From NCBI GenBank assembly GCA_018296165.2, contig JACKQL020000003.1:124001-188000 (forward strand): DNA of 64,000 nucleotides, given 5' to 3'. The translations under genes and the position numbers were made by a program. Of the stretch, positions 44,790-56,569 are shown one piece after another. The notes beneath the pieces were generated by a model that was not told where the DNA came from, ran no database searches, and worked only from the letters and a program-made list of their open reading frames with translations. Source of the stretch: Termitomyces sp. T153. Lineage: Eukaryota > Basidiomycota > Agaricomycetes > Agaricales > Lyophyllaceae. How positions within the stretch are numbered: the stretch's first letter is position 1; every line of letters starts with the position of its first letter.

Positions 44790-45655
44790 TCTAGCATGCA
44801 GCATCTCAATGTGCAGAGTAGAAGAAGTCCCTGGTTGCTTGGTCTGCTGGCAAGATAGGGTAGATTCCTTGTATAGTGTGCAGTGCATCTGGATGTTTCT
44901 AGTGGAACTCCTTAACAAGTCCAGGGGTATGTACATTCTCCTGTGGCTCCCAGGAAATATCCTCAATTCCATAGCCTTTCCACTTCACCTTGTACTGTAG
45001 TCATCTCTGGAGTAAAAGGCTATCCAGGATTTCTTCTACTTTGTACTCTTTGTTGTCATTGACTACTACTAGGGGTGGCAGAGGTAGCAGACATTGCTCT
45101 GGGATAGGATCTTTAGGGGCCAGGGTAAGTTTGACCACATTGAACACCAGATGAAGCTGGCACATCCCTGCGGGGAGTGAGAGTCAATAGGCCAAGGATC
45201 CTACCTGTTGTTCCACTGTGAATGGCCCTAACTGGTGGTGTGACAGCTTCTTTGAGGGATGGGTGGTTGTAATGTCAGAGGCATCCAGGTAGACTCAATC
45301 CCTAGGCTGATATCTGCACTCTGATGAGCTTGGAGATGAGAGGAAGAGGGTAGCAATTCTTCACCATTATGGCATTGAGTACCCAATAGTCCTGTACCAG
45401 TTGGAGGGAGCCATCCTTGTTTTTGATGAAGAAGACTAGAGAAGCAATTGGGGATTTGGATGGACAGATACAACCAGAGTCCAAGTTCTCCTGGAGGAAG
45501 GCATTAAGCTTGTCCTGCTCTCTAGGCACAAGGGGGTAGACCTTACAGCTGGAGGGTGCTGAGTTGGGCAGCAGTTTGATGGCATAGTCCCACCTCTTGC
45601 ACTCTGGAAGTGAGTCAAAGGAGGCCTTGGAGAACACATCCTCAAATGCATGCAA
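44790..45655 (-). pseudogene. Gypsy-2 RT start fused to integrase/chromodomain end
   Basis: 45655-45302 encodes the RT N-terminus (FEDVFSKASFDSLPECKRW, SPIASLVFFIKNKDGSLQLV). At about 45303 it jumps to the integrase C-terminus and chromodomain (EYKVEEILDSLL, VKWKGYGIEDISWEPQENV, near 44930-45080). The intervening pol is deleted. Where gypsy-1 has Ser-Ser-Glu-Pro in the chromodomain this copy has Ser-Trp-Glu-Pro, the usual form. Confidence 0.8.
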
Positions 45656-45659
45656 GTAG

Positions 45660-46180
45660 GGGAGTACTATATCCCAGAACTCTTGAGAGCACTATTGGTA
45701 GCAAAGGCCTGGGCCACCGCTAGAATACAGTCTGGCTAGTCCTGATCTCTGCAACGGAGGACAATGGGTGGACAGTGGTAACATAAATTCAATCCCCTGC
45801 CTCTATTGCTTCATCCAGGAGCTCTGGTTTATGTATACCACCAAACTCCCCTCCATGCTCCTCCTCTAGGGCTCTGCTGTTGCTCCAATTGTCCTTATAG
45901 AGGGCCTCCCTATGAGGGAACACCTTTCATGACCTGCTTCCTAGCCCCAACACTGTTCCCAGTACTTTCCAATGCCCCACCCAACTCCCTCAACCCCCAT
46001 CCACCCTCCACACCCACACTGGGTAACTCCAATGCTTCTCTGGAAAACCCCAACAGCCTTCTGACCAACTCTGATGCCTTTTCTGCAGCCATCAACACTT
46101 TCCCTGAGCCCCTGAAATCATCCCCACCATTTCTGATCCCATTATATGCCTCTGACTTACTGCTCTAGTTGACCCAACCT
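45660..46180. other. Gypsy-2 interior, degraded
   Basis: A rearranged stretch between the RT start and the plus-strand block. Degraded minus-strand similarity to the gypsy-1 region upstream of RT is visible at 45780-45930. No intact frame. Confidence 0.35.
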
Positions 46181-48110
46181 GTTCTGGAGTATCACAATAA
46201 CCTTGGAGCAGCCTGCATCCTCAGACAATCCCATCAGAACATCACCATGGCCCGCTTCTTGATTGTACCCAACACTCATTGACCCCGTGCAGCTCTGTTG
46301 AGCCCCGCTGCCATGCCCACTGTCCTCTGGAACTATCCAGTAGTTAGTATATAAGTCATAGAGTAGCTCCTTGTACTTTAGTCTTGATATTACTTGCATT
46401 TACTAGTTTCTTGTATCTTGTGTTTTGGCTGTCTCTATTTCTATTTTTAGTCTTCAATCTATCTCTTTGTCTGTCTCATCTTGTCTCATCTCTGTCTCAT
46501 CTTGATTATCTCTATTTCCTTTATTTTTCTAAGTTCTTCTCATCTCTGATGTCAGTATGAACTCCATGCATGTGCTACAATCCCTGAACATTTCTATGAC
46601 AACTCTGGACCTCACTATTTGCTTAGCCCTGAACCCATCAAGTCTTACTTGATCCCCTGCCAAACTCTGGCTCTGCTCCTGACCCTAGCAAAGCCTCTGT
46701 CTACCCTGCAATCTATTTACGTGCTTACAAACTTGTTCCTGATACCCACCCAAGCCCAACATTAATATACTTGGTCTTAGACTTCCCTGGACCACTCTGG
46801 ACTTGCTTAGACTGCTCCCCTTAGCTTCTCCTCACAAGTCTCTCCACTCCATGTCATCTCCGGAGTGCTACGTTATAAGTGCAGGACATTGCGCCTGCCT
46901 AGTAAGGATTTGCTAGTGTAGCTGAGCCCCTGTCATCAGCAAAACCTGACATAATATCAAGACTCCCCCTTACCCTGTTCTTGATGTCTGTATATAACCT
47001 CATGTACAACTCCACTGGCTACCTAACTGATGTCTATGGTTAGCCAGTCCCTAAAAATCCCTATGCCCTGTTCTACCCAGGCCCTTCTATGGATTAGTAC
47101 ATCCCCTGCTACTAGACTTCTGACTCCAACCAGGCATTCTATGCACAGGAAAACCCTCTGGGCTGGTGCTGCCCTCCAGCATTCCCCACTGATGGTAACA
47201 ATCCCTACATGTACTCTAGAGGATACTCTGCAGCACCCCCCAACCCTGCCTACCTTTTCCCCACCTACTACTATGCATACCTGGTTCCTGCTGCAGCTCC
47301 AGTTCCTCCAGAGCACCTAGATAATTATTCTCCCCCTTGTCTGCCATTCTCCACTCAAGTTCCCTCCTCCCCCAGACAGCAAAGGGTCAAAGCCTACATC
47401 CAACAATGTGACAAGGTCCTCTGCTTCCTCTGCCTCTCCTACAGAGTTTGCAAGATGTGCTCGCACCCTCCTCATCAACCTAGGCTACCCTGACACCTCC
47501 ACAACTTCAGAAGTTTGAGAGGATTGACTCCTTGACTGCCATGAGCACTATCCGCAAGGGAACCTCCTAGAAACTATGCAAGGCACCCTGGGCATTGACA
47601 CTAATTTACAAAACGAGCTCCATGCATTGGTTGAAGAAATTCATACCAGTCCAAACTCCTGCCCCTTCAAAGATCCACTGGACCCCACCCACTTCTTTCA
47701 TGTGCAACATGAGGAACCTGTCAGGACATGAAGCAAAGCCCTGCCTCCCATCCTCTGCTAGCAGGAAGAACTCAACATGGCCTCCAGCATCTTGAGGAAC
47801 CTCAACCCCATGGAGGGATTGTTTGACTAACTCACTGCCCACACTTTGGTCCTCTCCACCTGTTCCTGGGCCAACTCCATCCCCAGTGCCTTTTGAATGT
47901 GGGATCAGCCCACCATCCCTGAACCCTGCTCCCAATAACTGCCCCTACATATCAAGGACAATAACTGGACTCTTTCCTACATCAACAAGCCTGGCAACCC
48001 CACTGATGAGCCCACCCCATGCAATGGCCCTCTATGAGACAGACCTCCCCACTTTGACCTCTGCACCCCCCATGCCCCTCCACCTCATCCCAATGTCCCA
48101 ATTCCCCTGA
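46180..48110 (+). mobile_element. Plus-strand gag-like block inside gypsy-2
   Basis: 46200-46980 is non-coding with CTC/TCTC runs and a tataagtgcagg stretch, resembling an LTR or leader. From 46987 the plus strand reads a Tyr/Pro/Asn-rich protein (MSVYNLMYNSTGYLTDVYG, then NPYALFYPGPS, SRGYSAAPPNPAYLFPTYYY), with stops. 47595-48110 is also open and Pro/Ser-rich. The composition resembles gag leaders of agaricomycete gypsy elements, but I cannot name a family. No target duplication was found, so it may be a nested fragment or a recombined piece. Confidence 0.4.
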
Positions 48111-48169
48111 GGCAGCCTATGGGCCCCAGAGCACCCTGACTGCCCTTTCCCACCAACCTCCCTTGTCCC

Positions 48170-48621
48170 CTGCCCATGCAAAAGTCCTTCTCGAAGGCAG
48201 CCCAGTCTAGGAAGCTCCCCACTCTTCCAGGACAGCGGAAAACTTGCAGCATGTAGGTAGAGGCATATCTGGTCTTCATGTATGACAGCACCCAGGCTAT
48301 TTTCAATACATCAGAGTCAAAAGCATCTCTACTGAGGTGGATGTAGGTGAAGCAGGACTGTAGAAATTGCTCCCCACTAGAGCAAGCACCGTTATATGCA
48401 TCTGGCAGTGCTGGGCAAGGGATCTGTGGCTGCAGAGTGACTGGAGCCGCTGGAGTGGGTGCTGTGGCAGGCAGAGCTGGTTCCTCAGCCACAGGAGGTG
48501 TGGAGTTAGGGCTTAGGCATTCTAGCAATGCCTGGAGGGACTGGGACATAAGATCCATTGTCTGATGGAGGGTAGAGAGGTTAGTTGTATGGTGGGTAAG
48601 AAATGATTGCATTAATTGCAC
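48170..48621 (-). pseudogene. Gypsy-2 gag, N-terminal part
   Basis: The minus strand encodes PCPALPDAYNGACSSGEQFL, YIHLSRDAFDSDVLKIAWVL, SYMKTRYASTYMLQVFRCPG and WAAFEKDF, clearly homologous to gypsy-1 gag. It ends abruptly at about 48170 after EKDF, where the plus-strand block begins. Confidence 0.85.
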
Positions 48622-49167
48622 CTGGGTTTCTAAGTGGAGCAGGCAAGTCCAGGCTTTGTCCTGTGGGGCTGGGGCCTACAAGGGTGTGTCTGGGTTGGCA
48701 AGCTGAGACATAGAACTCTGTGATGCTTAATTCTGGCAGAGAAGTGACAGATAGCAGCTTAGAGGTTCCTTGCAGCTATGCAGGGCTTCTGGGCCAGTTT
48801 TAAGAGACTTGTTCTGCTGTAAGAGCAACCTCTGAAGTGATGGATTGGAGTCATGCAGCTAGCAGAGGGGAATCCAAAGTATATTAGCAGAGTAGACAAT
48901 AATACAAATCAGTAACTAATTACCTAGCAGAGGGGAATCTGAAGAGAACAAGTCTAAGGATCCCCGCTGCTTGGTGCAGCACATCAGTGAGTGGTGGAGG
49001 CATGGGAACTACTGTACAGGTGACTGGAGCCACTTCTAACCCTAGGGCAATGGTTGCTGAGGTAATACAGAAAACTCTGGGGTTCTGGAAAGAGCCCCAG
49101 AAATGTCAAACAAGCTGCAGAGGTACTGGAACCAGTCATGGAGGTTGGAAATGGAAGTCCCCTGACA

Positions 49168-49520
49168 GTTGGGCCATACAAAATTTTGGAGGTCTATCAT
49201 GAGACCTCCAACTATGTGCTGGAGTTACAAAACACACTCCAGAAATATAGGATACATTATAAGTTCCACATGTTGCTGCTGCAACCATATAAGACCAGCA
49301 ACAATGTGCAGTTTCCTAATTGAGCAATGCTAGAGCCATATGACTTTGGCATGCCAGATGATCAAGAATGGTTTGTCAATGACCTGATAAGTCATTGGTG
49401 AAAGGAGAAAAAACCTTGAGTTCAAAGTTTGGTGGAGTCTGGAGGACACCACTTGGGAGTTCCTGGCAACTTGCAAGGACCTGGAGGCACTTGACAGGTA
49501 TTTAGAGCCCTCAACAATGG
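49168..49520 (+). pseudogene. Gypsy-3 integrase C-terminus and chromodomain-like end
   Basis: The plus strand reads GPYKILEVYHETSNYVLEL, IHYKFHMLLLQPYKTSNN, EPYDFGMPDDQEWFVNDLI and WWSLEDTTWEFLATCKDLEA, the usual C-terminal end of a gypsy pol, with one or two stops. It is a different family from gypsy-1. Its upstream integrase, RT and gag are not present in the window except for 44331-44410. Confidence 0.75.
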
Positions 49521-50853
49521 GACAAGCAGCTCCACAGGACACAAGGCCCATGGGAGTGGGGCTAGGAGATGTGGCCTCACCAAGCTATGCCAAGGCAATG
49601 CAGCAGTCACCAATGTGGGGACATCAAGTACTCCTGCAGTGCAGCAAAGTGAAAAAAGGATGCAAGGGACTGAGAGTCTTTTACTAGTGAACTTTGTCTG
49701 CACAGCTTGTGTGGTCACAGGAGTTTCAGCAGTATATAGTTCCACAGTTTCTGTGGCCCTGGTGCCAGTGGCTGGACCTAGCCAAACAATAGATACAGCA
49801 GGTCAACAACAACCTACTACAATGTCTAAACAAGTAGGGATCTTAATCCATATGCAACCCTCCTCAGAGGTGATGGAGGTGGACCATAATTGGCCAGCAT
49901 CAATTACAGTGCTGATGGAGCTGTTTGCTCCTCCCTAGCAGTCATATTTGCCCTTACCAGCTGCAGTGCATTCATCAAATGCACCATCACTGTTTTCAAG
50001 CACATGGGAGCACCCAGCAGTCATGCTACCAATGAGGAAAGGAAAAGGGAAGGTGACTGCAACATTGCCATCTGCACTAGCAAAGGAGGGTGAGACCTCC
50101 TTGTTGACCACCTAAAAGACAGTTGAGCAATAGTTCTCTGCCAAAGAAAAGAGGAAGGGCAAAGCTAGGGAGCCTGAGCCTTTGACAACTGTAAATGAGC
50201 AAGTTGCTCACCTCCTCTAGCACTTGCACAATGCTAGAGTACTGGAGGAGATTGGAGCTGACATCCTCAAAAACTCTGTAGTGCAACTTGCACTAGCTCA
50301 AGTTCTAAACAAACTTGATGTTGTAGAACTCAGGAGTATGAGGCCCAGTCAGATTTTTTCCATTCAGCACTGGAGAAGGAAAAGCATGTTTCTTCCCCTC
50401 CTCAGCTTCCAGAAGTGCAGAAAGCACATACTAAGCCTTCTGTAATTGTTGAGTGCTTCTTGACTCAGAGAGCACCATTGGTATCCTACAATAATCAATT
50501 ACCTACTAGTGAGGATTGGCTGATGGATGTGCACCCTGACTTTGGAGTGCCCACTATCATGGCTGCACCCTTGAAGCTAGCAACTGCCAAGGCTGGCTCT
50601 GTGAAAGCCAGCCATGTTAGCCACTATGGCAGACAACCCTGTTGTTGTCACCACTCTAGTAGCCTTCCTGGCAAATGTGCCAATGAGTACAAGGGAGGGA
50701 ATAATCAAGGTCCTTGAATTAAGGACCTACACAGTTCCCACCAACCTGTCCCATGAGCACATTCCAACAGTTCACCAGAACCCCTGTGATAGGGAGTTCT
50801 TTGTTACTCAAATGCTTGCTGCTCAAGCTGCAGCTTGTGCAGCAGCTGCATTA
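49521..50853 (+). pseudogene. Decayed coding-like sequence, unrecognised
   Basis: The plus strand carries a run of broken open frames (49615-49938, then to 50330, then 50415-50853) with Lys/Gly-rich (KGKGKVTATLPSALAKEG) and Ala-rich (AAQAAACAAAAL) parts. It looks like one protein damaged by TGA/TAG codons and frameshifts. I recognise no domain. It may be a gag-type ORF of another retroelement. Copia-2 is inserted at 50853. Confidence 0.35.
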
Positions 50854-51144
50854 TGTCAGAGAGCAGATGCATTAGATGTGTCCTGCTCATAGGGTTATAT
50901 GTACTTGCTTATTTCCCTCTAAATATTTCTAGCCAGAGATATCATACCTCAGTTTGTCCACACTACATGTATTGACACTGAGGTATGTTCAGTTACTTAC
51001 ATTAACTTATACCTTACTTATTGTTACCTAGTTCTATTTGTTTCTTATAGGTAATGAATAAAGTTTGTCCACACTATGCATGTTGACACTGAGTTCTATT
51101 TGTTTCTTATAGATCATCAACATCATTGCAAACTCAGTCTGAAA
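50854..51144 (+). repeat. Copia-2 5' LTR
   Basis: 291 bp containing an internal direct repeat (gttctatttgtttcttatag, about 51036 and 51092, and ccacacta-tgcatgttgacactgag). Matches 55048-55338 with about a dozen differences by eye. Confidence 0.92.
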
Positions 51145-51156
51145 GGTTATGGGCCC
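51145..51156 (+). promoter_or_regulatory. Primer binding site, half-tRNA-Met type
   Basis: GGTTATGGGCCC directly after the LTR. It complements the anticodon stem-loop of initiator tRNA-Met, consistent with half-tRNA priming as in Drosophila copia. The assignment rests on 12 matching bases and the position. Confidence 0.75.
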
Positions 51157-51320
51157 TATTGCCTAAACTGATTAAGACAATTACAAACTCAAAGGGACAT
51201 ATGCATCCCACCTTGCCATTTCCAACCAAGATCAAGCCTCAATCCCCATGCAATTGCTGCAATCAGCTGCTGCCACTTTGGCACCTTGTTAACTCCACCT
51301 ATCACTGCTTTTGATACATT

Positions 51321-51938
51321 ATGTCAAGCTTGGACTCTAATATGACATGCCCAACCCTGACAGGCCCAATGAAGTTCCAGATCTGGAAGATTCACATCTA
51401 TGCTAAGCTTTGCTAGAAGAAGGTCTGGAAAATTGTCCAGTCACTTTTCCCCATCCAAACCACATCAACTATCTCACCAGCAGCATCCATAGTGCCCACA
51501 GCAACCACCATGTCTTCTGGAAATCCAGCAGACAGCACTGCTCCCACAAGTGTTGCCCCACTTCTTGACAGCACTGGAACCAGCCAACACACTGATAGCT
51601 GGGCCATATGTGATGCTAAAGCCACTGGCATCATCATTGCCTACATATCCAATTGCTTCACACCTGAGGTGGGAGAGCTCACACATGCAAAAAATATGTT
51701 TGACAAACTTGTAACAATACATGTAAATACAAATGTTGGAGTTAGTACATTCTACACCTTCATCTCTATGCTGAACCTGAAATGGGATGGCTCTCTAGCC
51801 ACTCTAAGCAACCATATATCTGCAATCTCCATAGCCAGCTCAAAACTAACCATGATGAAGAAAGAAATCTATCAGGAGTTTTTTGCCTTCATACTTCTCC
51901 AGTCACTTCCTGAAGACCCTGTCTGGAAATTATTCTGA
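51321..51938 (+). pseudogene. Copia-2 gag
   Basis: Starts MSSLDSNMTCPTLTGPMKF, with a stop after IYAKLC. Open again 51492-51938 (DSWAICDAKATGIIIAYIS, LKWDGSLATLSNHISAIS, FFAFILLQSLPEDPVWKLF). The layout fits the UBN2-type copia gag family. No zinc knuckle is visible. Confidence 0.75.
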
Positions 51939-51999
51939 GCAATGATTCTGAATTCCCTTGTCCCTGGCACTTTCCTCACTTTCTCCACCTTGTTGAATT

Positions 52000-52979
52000 G
52001 CCTCACCTTCATGGCACATACTGGGACCATTGCTGATTTGGGAGCATCAACACACATAACACCACACTGGAGCTGGTTCAAATGCAGCACATTCAAGGAA
52101 TTTTCTCTCCCATGATGAATCCACTTTGGAGATGATTTGTACATCAAGGTGACTGGCATAGGCACTGTCATGCTAAGCTGCAATGTTGATGGCTCACTAA
52201 AGTTGTTAGAGCTGGAAAGCACACTCTATGTTCCCTCTTTCAAACTCACCCTTGTTTCAATTCAAAAGCTTGACAAAGTGTGTTATTATATGACCTTCAA
52301 AAACAGAACATGTAAGGTTAAAACCTCAAAGGAATGCAAAATTGTACTCACTGAGATGCACAGAGAGGATCTATACCACCTTGACATTATCTCCAAAATC
52401 CATGCTCACATATCCATTGACATAAACATGCTCCACAAACATTTAGGTCATGTTGCCCCTGACTGCCTAATACAGATGGTAAAAGATGGACTGGTCCAAC
52501 ACATTAACAAAGTAATGGGCAAAGTGAAATTCTGTGAACTCTGCACACTTGTGAAATCCAAGAAACTGCCATTCAAACACAAGGGATAGGGTGCCTTGCA
52601 CCCACTCCAAGTCATTCACTCTGATGTTGGAGGACCAGTAACACCCACTGATTGACATGAAAACCAATACTGGATAAATTTCATCAATGGGTATGGAAGG
52701 TTTCCTTGAATATACTTCATGAAGAACAAAAGCAAGGCACTTGTACACTTTTGAGAGTTCAAACAATATGTCAAAACATTCTTCAGCATGGAGGTCAGCA
52801 ACCTATACCTTTTCCAAAACTTTATTTACTTCTTTCAATCTAATAATGGAGGCAAATACACTAGGAAGGAATTCCAAAAGGAACTTGGAAAGGGAGGAAC
52901 AGTTGACTTCACCACTGCTCCAAACACCCCCAAGCAAAATGGATTGGCAGAGTGGATGAACCAGACACTTGTCTATTGA
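52000..52979 (+). pseudogene. Copia-2 protease and integrase
   Basis: The protease box at 52033-52053 reads Asp-Leu-Gly-Ala-Ser, so the catalytic Ser is replaced. 52137-52589 holds STLYVPSFKLTLVSIQKL, the pre-integrase HKHLGHVAPDCLIQM and CELCTLVKSKKLPF. The integrase core follows with HSDVGGPVTP, NGGKYTRKEFQKEL and TPKQNGLAEWMNQTL, with several stops. The Asp of the second catalytic motif has become Asn (QSNNGGKY). Confidence 0.8.
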
Positions 52980-53410
52980 TCCTTAACAAGACCTCAAGTG
53001 ACACTGATGACAAAACCTCTAAAACAGAACACCAAGGTTCAGTGGAAGGTCAATCCAATCCAAAGCCAGATGCATGCCTGCACTCTCCAGATCCACTACA
53101 TTTAAAGCAAATTGCCACTCCACCAGCACCTGACCAAAACAACAATGGAAGTGTTGATGATTCACCACCAACATCACAAACTCATGAGAAGTGGAAGAGA
53201 GATGCACTGACAGCCACAGACAATACAGAGTCAGTGGGAGCACCCAGGGATAGGAGCTCACACACCAAAAAGCCCATAACCAGGAATGCTGATTACCAGT
53301 GAGTGGTGGACCTGGAGGAACACAGAGGCCAGAGCACATGGGCAGACAAGCAAGCTTGAGTTGAAGATGATCTTCAGGAAAATTGTAACAACACCACACA
53401 CCACACACTA

Positions 53411-55020
53411 GTGGACATTCAAGAGTGTGGCAATGACCCTCAACTTAGTGACATCAGTAAACCTGAACTCAAATTGGAGGAAAACACTTACTTTGCCAGC
53501 ATTTCACAAAGCACCTCACTAAATGAGAGCACTCCTTGTAATGCCAAAGAAGCCTTCAATAGTCCAAGTCAGGGGAAGTGGAAATTGGCACTCTAAGAGG
53601 AGTTACAAAACCTTATTGACAATGACATCTTTGAGGTTGTGCCTACTCCCAAAGGAGTAAAACCCATTACTTCCAAATTGGTGTTCTGAATCAAGTATTA
53701 TTCCAGTGGCAATGTCAAGCATTACAAAATTTGGATAGTTGCATGAGGCTCCACTTAATGCAAAGGGATTGACTACAAAGAAGTCTGGGTACCTGTCACA
53801 AACCTTGAGTCAATTCAGATAATTCTAGCACTAGCAGCCAGATATAACCTGGAACTTGACTAGATGGACATTGCAACCACATACCTCAATGGTGAACTAG
53901 AGGAGGAGCTTTACATGCTCCCACCTGAAGGAGTTGCAATACCAGATAGACATTGCAGGAGGTTGAAGAGGTCACTCTACAGCCTCAAACAAGCTGGCCA
54001 AACTTGGAACCATACACTTGACAAGAAGCTTAGCTCTCTGGGCTTTGTGTGTCTCAATGCTGAAACTTGTCTCTATCTGTTTAAGGAAGGAAAGAAGCTG
54101 TGCTTCCTAGTAATATACATCAACAATTTCATACTGGCAGTGACCTCACAAAATTTCATGAATTCAATCAAAGAGAAGCTCTCCAATACCTTCAAAATGC
54201 ACAATCTGGGGCCAGCAACCTACATACTTGGCATCAAAATCAGATAAGATCAACCCAAGCACTCCATCTTTATATCCCAGGAACAGTACATTAAGACCAT
54301 TGTGGAATGTTATGGCATGACAGACTCAAAGCTTGAAATGAAGATAGGCAACAAACACATCTCCTATTCAAGTGTAGTGGGGTCCCTCATGTATGCAATG
54401 ATGGGCACTTGCCCCAACATTGCATATGTGGTTGGCATTCTTGGATGTTTCAATTCAGGGCCAAAATGTCATCACTGAGTAGCTGCAAAGCAAGTTCTTT
54501 GGTACTTAAGCACAACTAGCCACATAGAGTTAAAATTCAATGGAAACAATATAGGAATGGATATGTCATTCCATGGATATTCCAATGCCAATTGGTCTGG
54601 AGACAGCAACATGTCCAGATTGACTTCAGGATATGGGTTCATTACAATGTGCAGCACAATTGGATGGGCCAGTAGATGGCAGACTATGGTTTCACTCTCT
54701 TCAACTAAGTCAGAGTACATTGGTCTATGCTATACCAGACAACACTTTACATGGCTCCAAAACTTCTTTGAAGACATTGACCATGTACAAGAAGGACCAT
54801 CCAAGCTGTTGTGTGACAACCAAGTGGCAATAATCTTAACAAAAGAACTGCAATACCAATCATGGACAAAACACATACAACAGAAGTATCATTACTTGTG
54901 AGATGACCTTGTGGCAAAACAACAAGCAATAGTCTGATACATACCCACAGATGACATGGTGGTGGATATTTTCACAAAGCCCCTCAGGCACAAAAAACAC
55001 TGGAAATTTGCAAAGGCAAT
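53411..55020 (+). pseudogene. Copia-2 reverse transcriptase and RNase H
   Basis: RT landmarks: LIDNDIFEVVPTPKGVKPIT, MDIATTYLNGELEEELYM, KRSLYSLKQAGQTWNHTLD, YINNF at about 54116-54130 in place of Tyr-Val-Asp-Asp, and KMHNLGPATYILGI. RNase H: GYSNANWSGDSNMSRLTSGY, SLSSTKSEYIGLC, LLCDNQVAIILT and VVDIFTKPLRHKKH. Both catalytic RT Asp residues are Asn, so the enzyme is dead. 52980-53410 upstream is a hydrophilic linker without a domain. Confidence 0.85.
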
Positions 55021-55047
55021 GGGACTATGACTTGACACAAGTGGGAG

Positions 55048-55338
55048 TGTCAGAGGGCAGATGCATTAGATGCATTCCACTCATAGGGTCACATGTACTT
55101 GCTTATTTCCCTTTGAATATTTCTAGCCAGAGATATCATACCTCAGTTCATCCACACTATGCATGTTGACACTGAGGTATGTCCAGTTACTTACATTAAC
55201 TTATACCTTACTTATTGTTATTTAGTTCTATTTGTTTCTTATAGGTAATGAATAAAGTTTGTCCACATTATGCATGTTGACACTGAGTTCTATTTGTTTC
55301 TTATAGATCATCAACATCATTGCAAACTCAGTCTGAAA
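55048..55338 (+). repeat. Copia-2 3' LTR
   Basis: 291 bp, partner of 50854-51144, preceded by a short purine tract (GTGGGAG). Followed by CATTA, the target duplication. Confidence 0.92.
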
Positions 55339-56569
55339 CATTAGAATTGGGAAGCAATGATGAGGGATGTTGTTGCAACCTCTAAGAGATGAATCTTGGA
55401 GAGCAACTTGGATGATGACAATGCTGTGCATCATTGCAAGAAAAAGCATAATGCTAATGCCCAACAATACACTCCCTGGCCGCCTTCCAAATAGCTGGGA
55501 AACTATGTTGGTGCAAGGGCACTTCAAGCACCACAATGACTTCAGGGATATGTTACACCCCAACTACTATTGGTTGCCAACAACCAAATGCAGTCTTTGT
55601 TGACAACAAGGCAGTCTTTTCCCAGTCTAGCAAAATGGTGGGGACATCTCATATATTCCCATGTTATGTACAACTACTCTAATGGGCTCCTCAAGGAGTG
55701 CCCATGAATCTGGAACAACTGTGGTTGATAACTCAGGTCATCTGTGAGCAATGCACTCACATTATCATGCAGCAGCAGTGACATGCTGCTTTCCTCTTCC
55801 AGGAGTTCCACCAGATCTCCTTCTTTACAAACCCAGATTGGAGGGATTGCATCATGCAATGAGTCATGGACTTGATTCCTGTGGAGTTAGAGACTCTGCT
55901 ACCAAAGGAGGATTGCCACTGGCAACCAGTCTCCTTGCCTTCTCAGTTGTCAGCCATGCTAAGCTATACTGACCACAACACCTGGGGAGTGGGACTTAAT
56001 CAACTCCTGATCAGCCAGCATTTTGACATCAATGTCTGTGCACAATACATCTTGCACCATGGCCACCCAGATTCACAGAACCTGTACTCAGGTGTAGTCA
56101 TTGATGTCTCCTTGTGCACAGACTATCAATTGGTCTTTGGATATGTACCTGGCCAGGCACTGGCCTCAACTATGCCACATGTGTGAACAGCTGAAATGCA
56201 CCTGTTTGCTATGGTTGTAGCTCAGCCTTTCCTCTATTGAGATACAGTTGATGACTACTGTTAGAAAGTAGGGAAATTTGTTGCCTTCACCTCTTGGGCT
56301 AGCTGAGAACTATGGTGTGTAGTTCACAGTACAAATCTGCCACATGGGTTGGCTAAGGGCCCATCTATGCCTTCTGGCATGCATTAGAGCAACATGCTAG
56401 ATTACCATTCTGCTCTCTATTCTTGTAGGACTATCCAAACCTACTCAGACCTTTAATGTAGGGATTCCTTCAGGTCACCAGTGCCTACTATGGGTGGGAT
56501 GCTATATCCCACCCTCTTCTTATCTTACACTCATCATGTGAGTCTATCGACAGACTCAAAAGGGGGATA
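55339..56569 (+). other. Retroelement-like remnant, family not identified
   Basis: Broken plus-strand frames (55367-55603, 55751-55972, 55866-56186) without recognisable motifs. It continues the sequence interrupted by copia-2. It ends in the purine tract AAAAGGGGGATA directly before an LTR-like TGTAAGAG, so it is probably the 3' part of an LTR element. Confidence 0.35.

Larger units (their letters stand above)
44411..49167 (-). mobile_element. Gypsy-2, deleted and rearranged element
   Basis: 4757 bp with target duplication GTTGG (44406-44410 and 49168-49172). The LTRs at 44411-44779 (369 bp) and 48828-49167 (340 bp) are related to but distinct from gypsy-1 LTRs. A polypurine tract identical in form to that of gypsy-1 adjoins the left LTR. 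On the minus strand gag start, RT start and integrase/chromodomain end remain, with the middle of gag, most of RT, RNase H and the integrase core missing. A plus-strand block occupies about 46.2-48.1 kb. Confidence 0.9.
50854..55338 (+). mobile_element. Complete-ended Ty1/copia element copia-2
   Basis: 4485 bp, target duplication CATTA (50849-50853 and 55339-55343). Its two 291-bp LTRs begin TGTCAGAG and end CTGAAA, not the usual CA. Order gag, protease, integrase, RT, RNase H on plus. The integrase C-terminal region and part of the hinge are missing after 52979. Almost no CpG, many stops. Confidence 0.92.
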
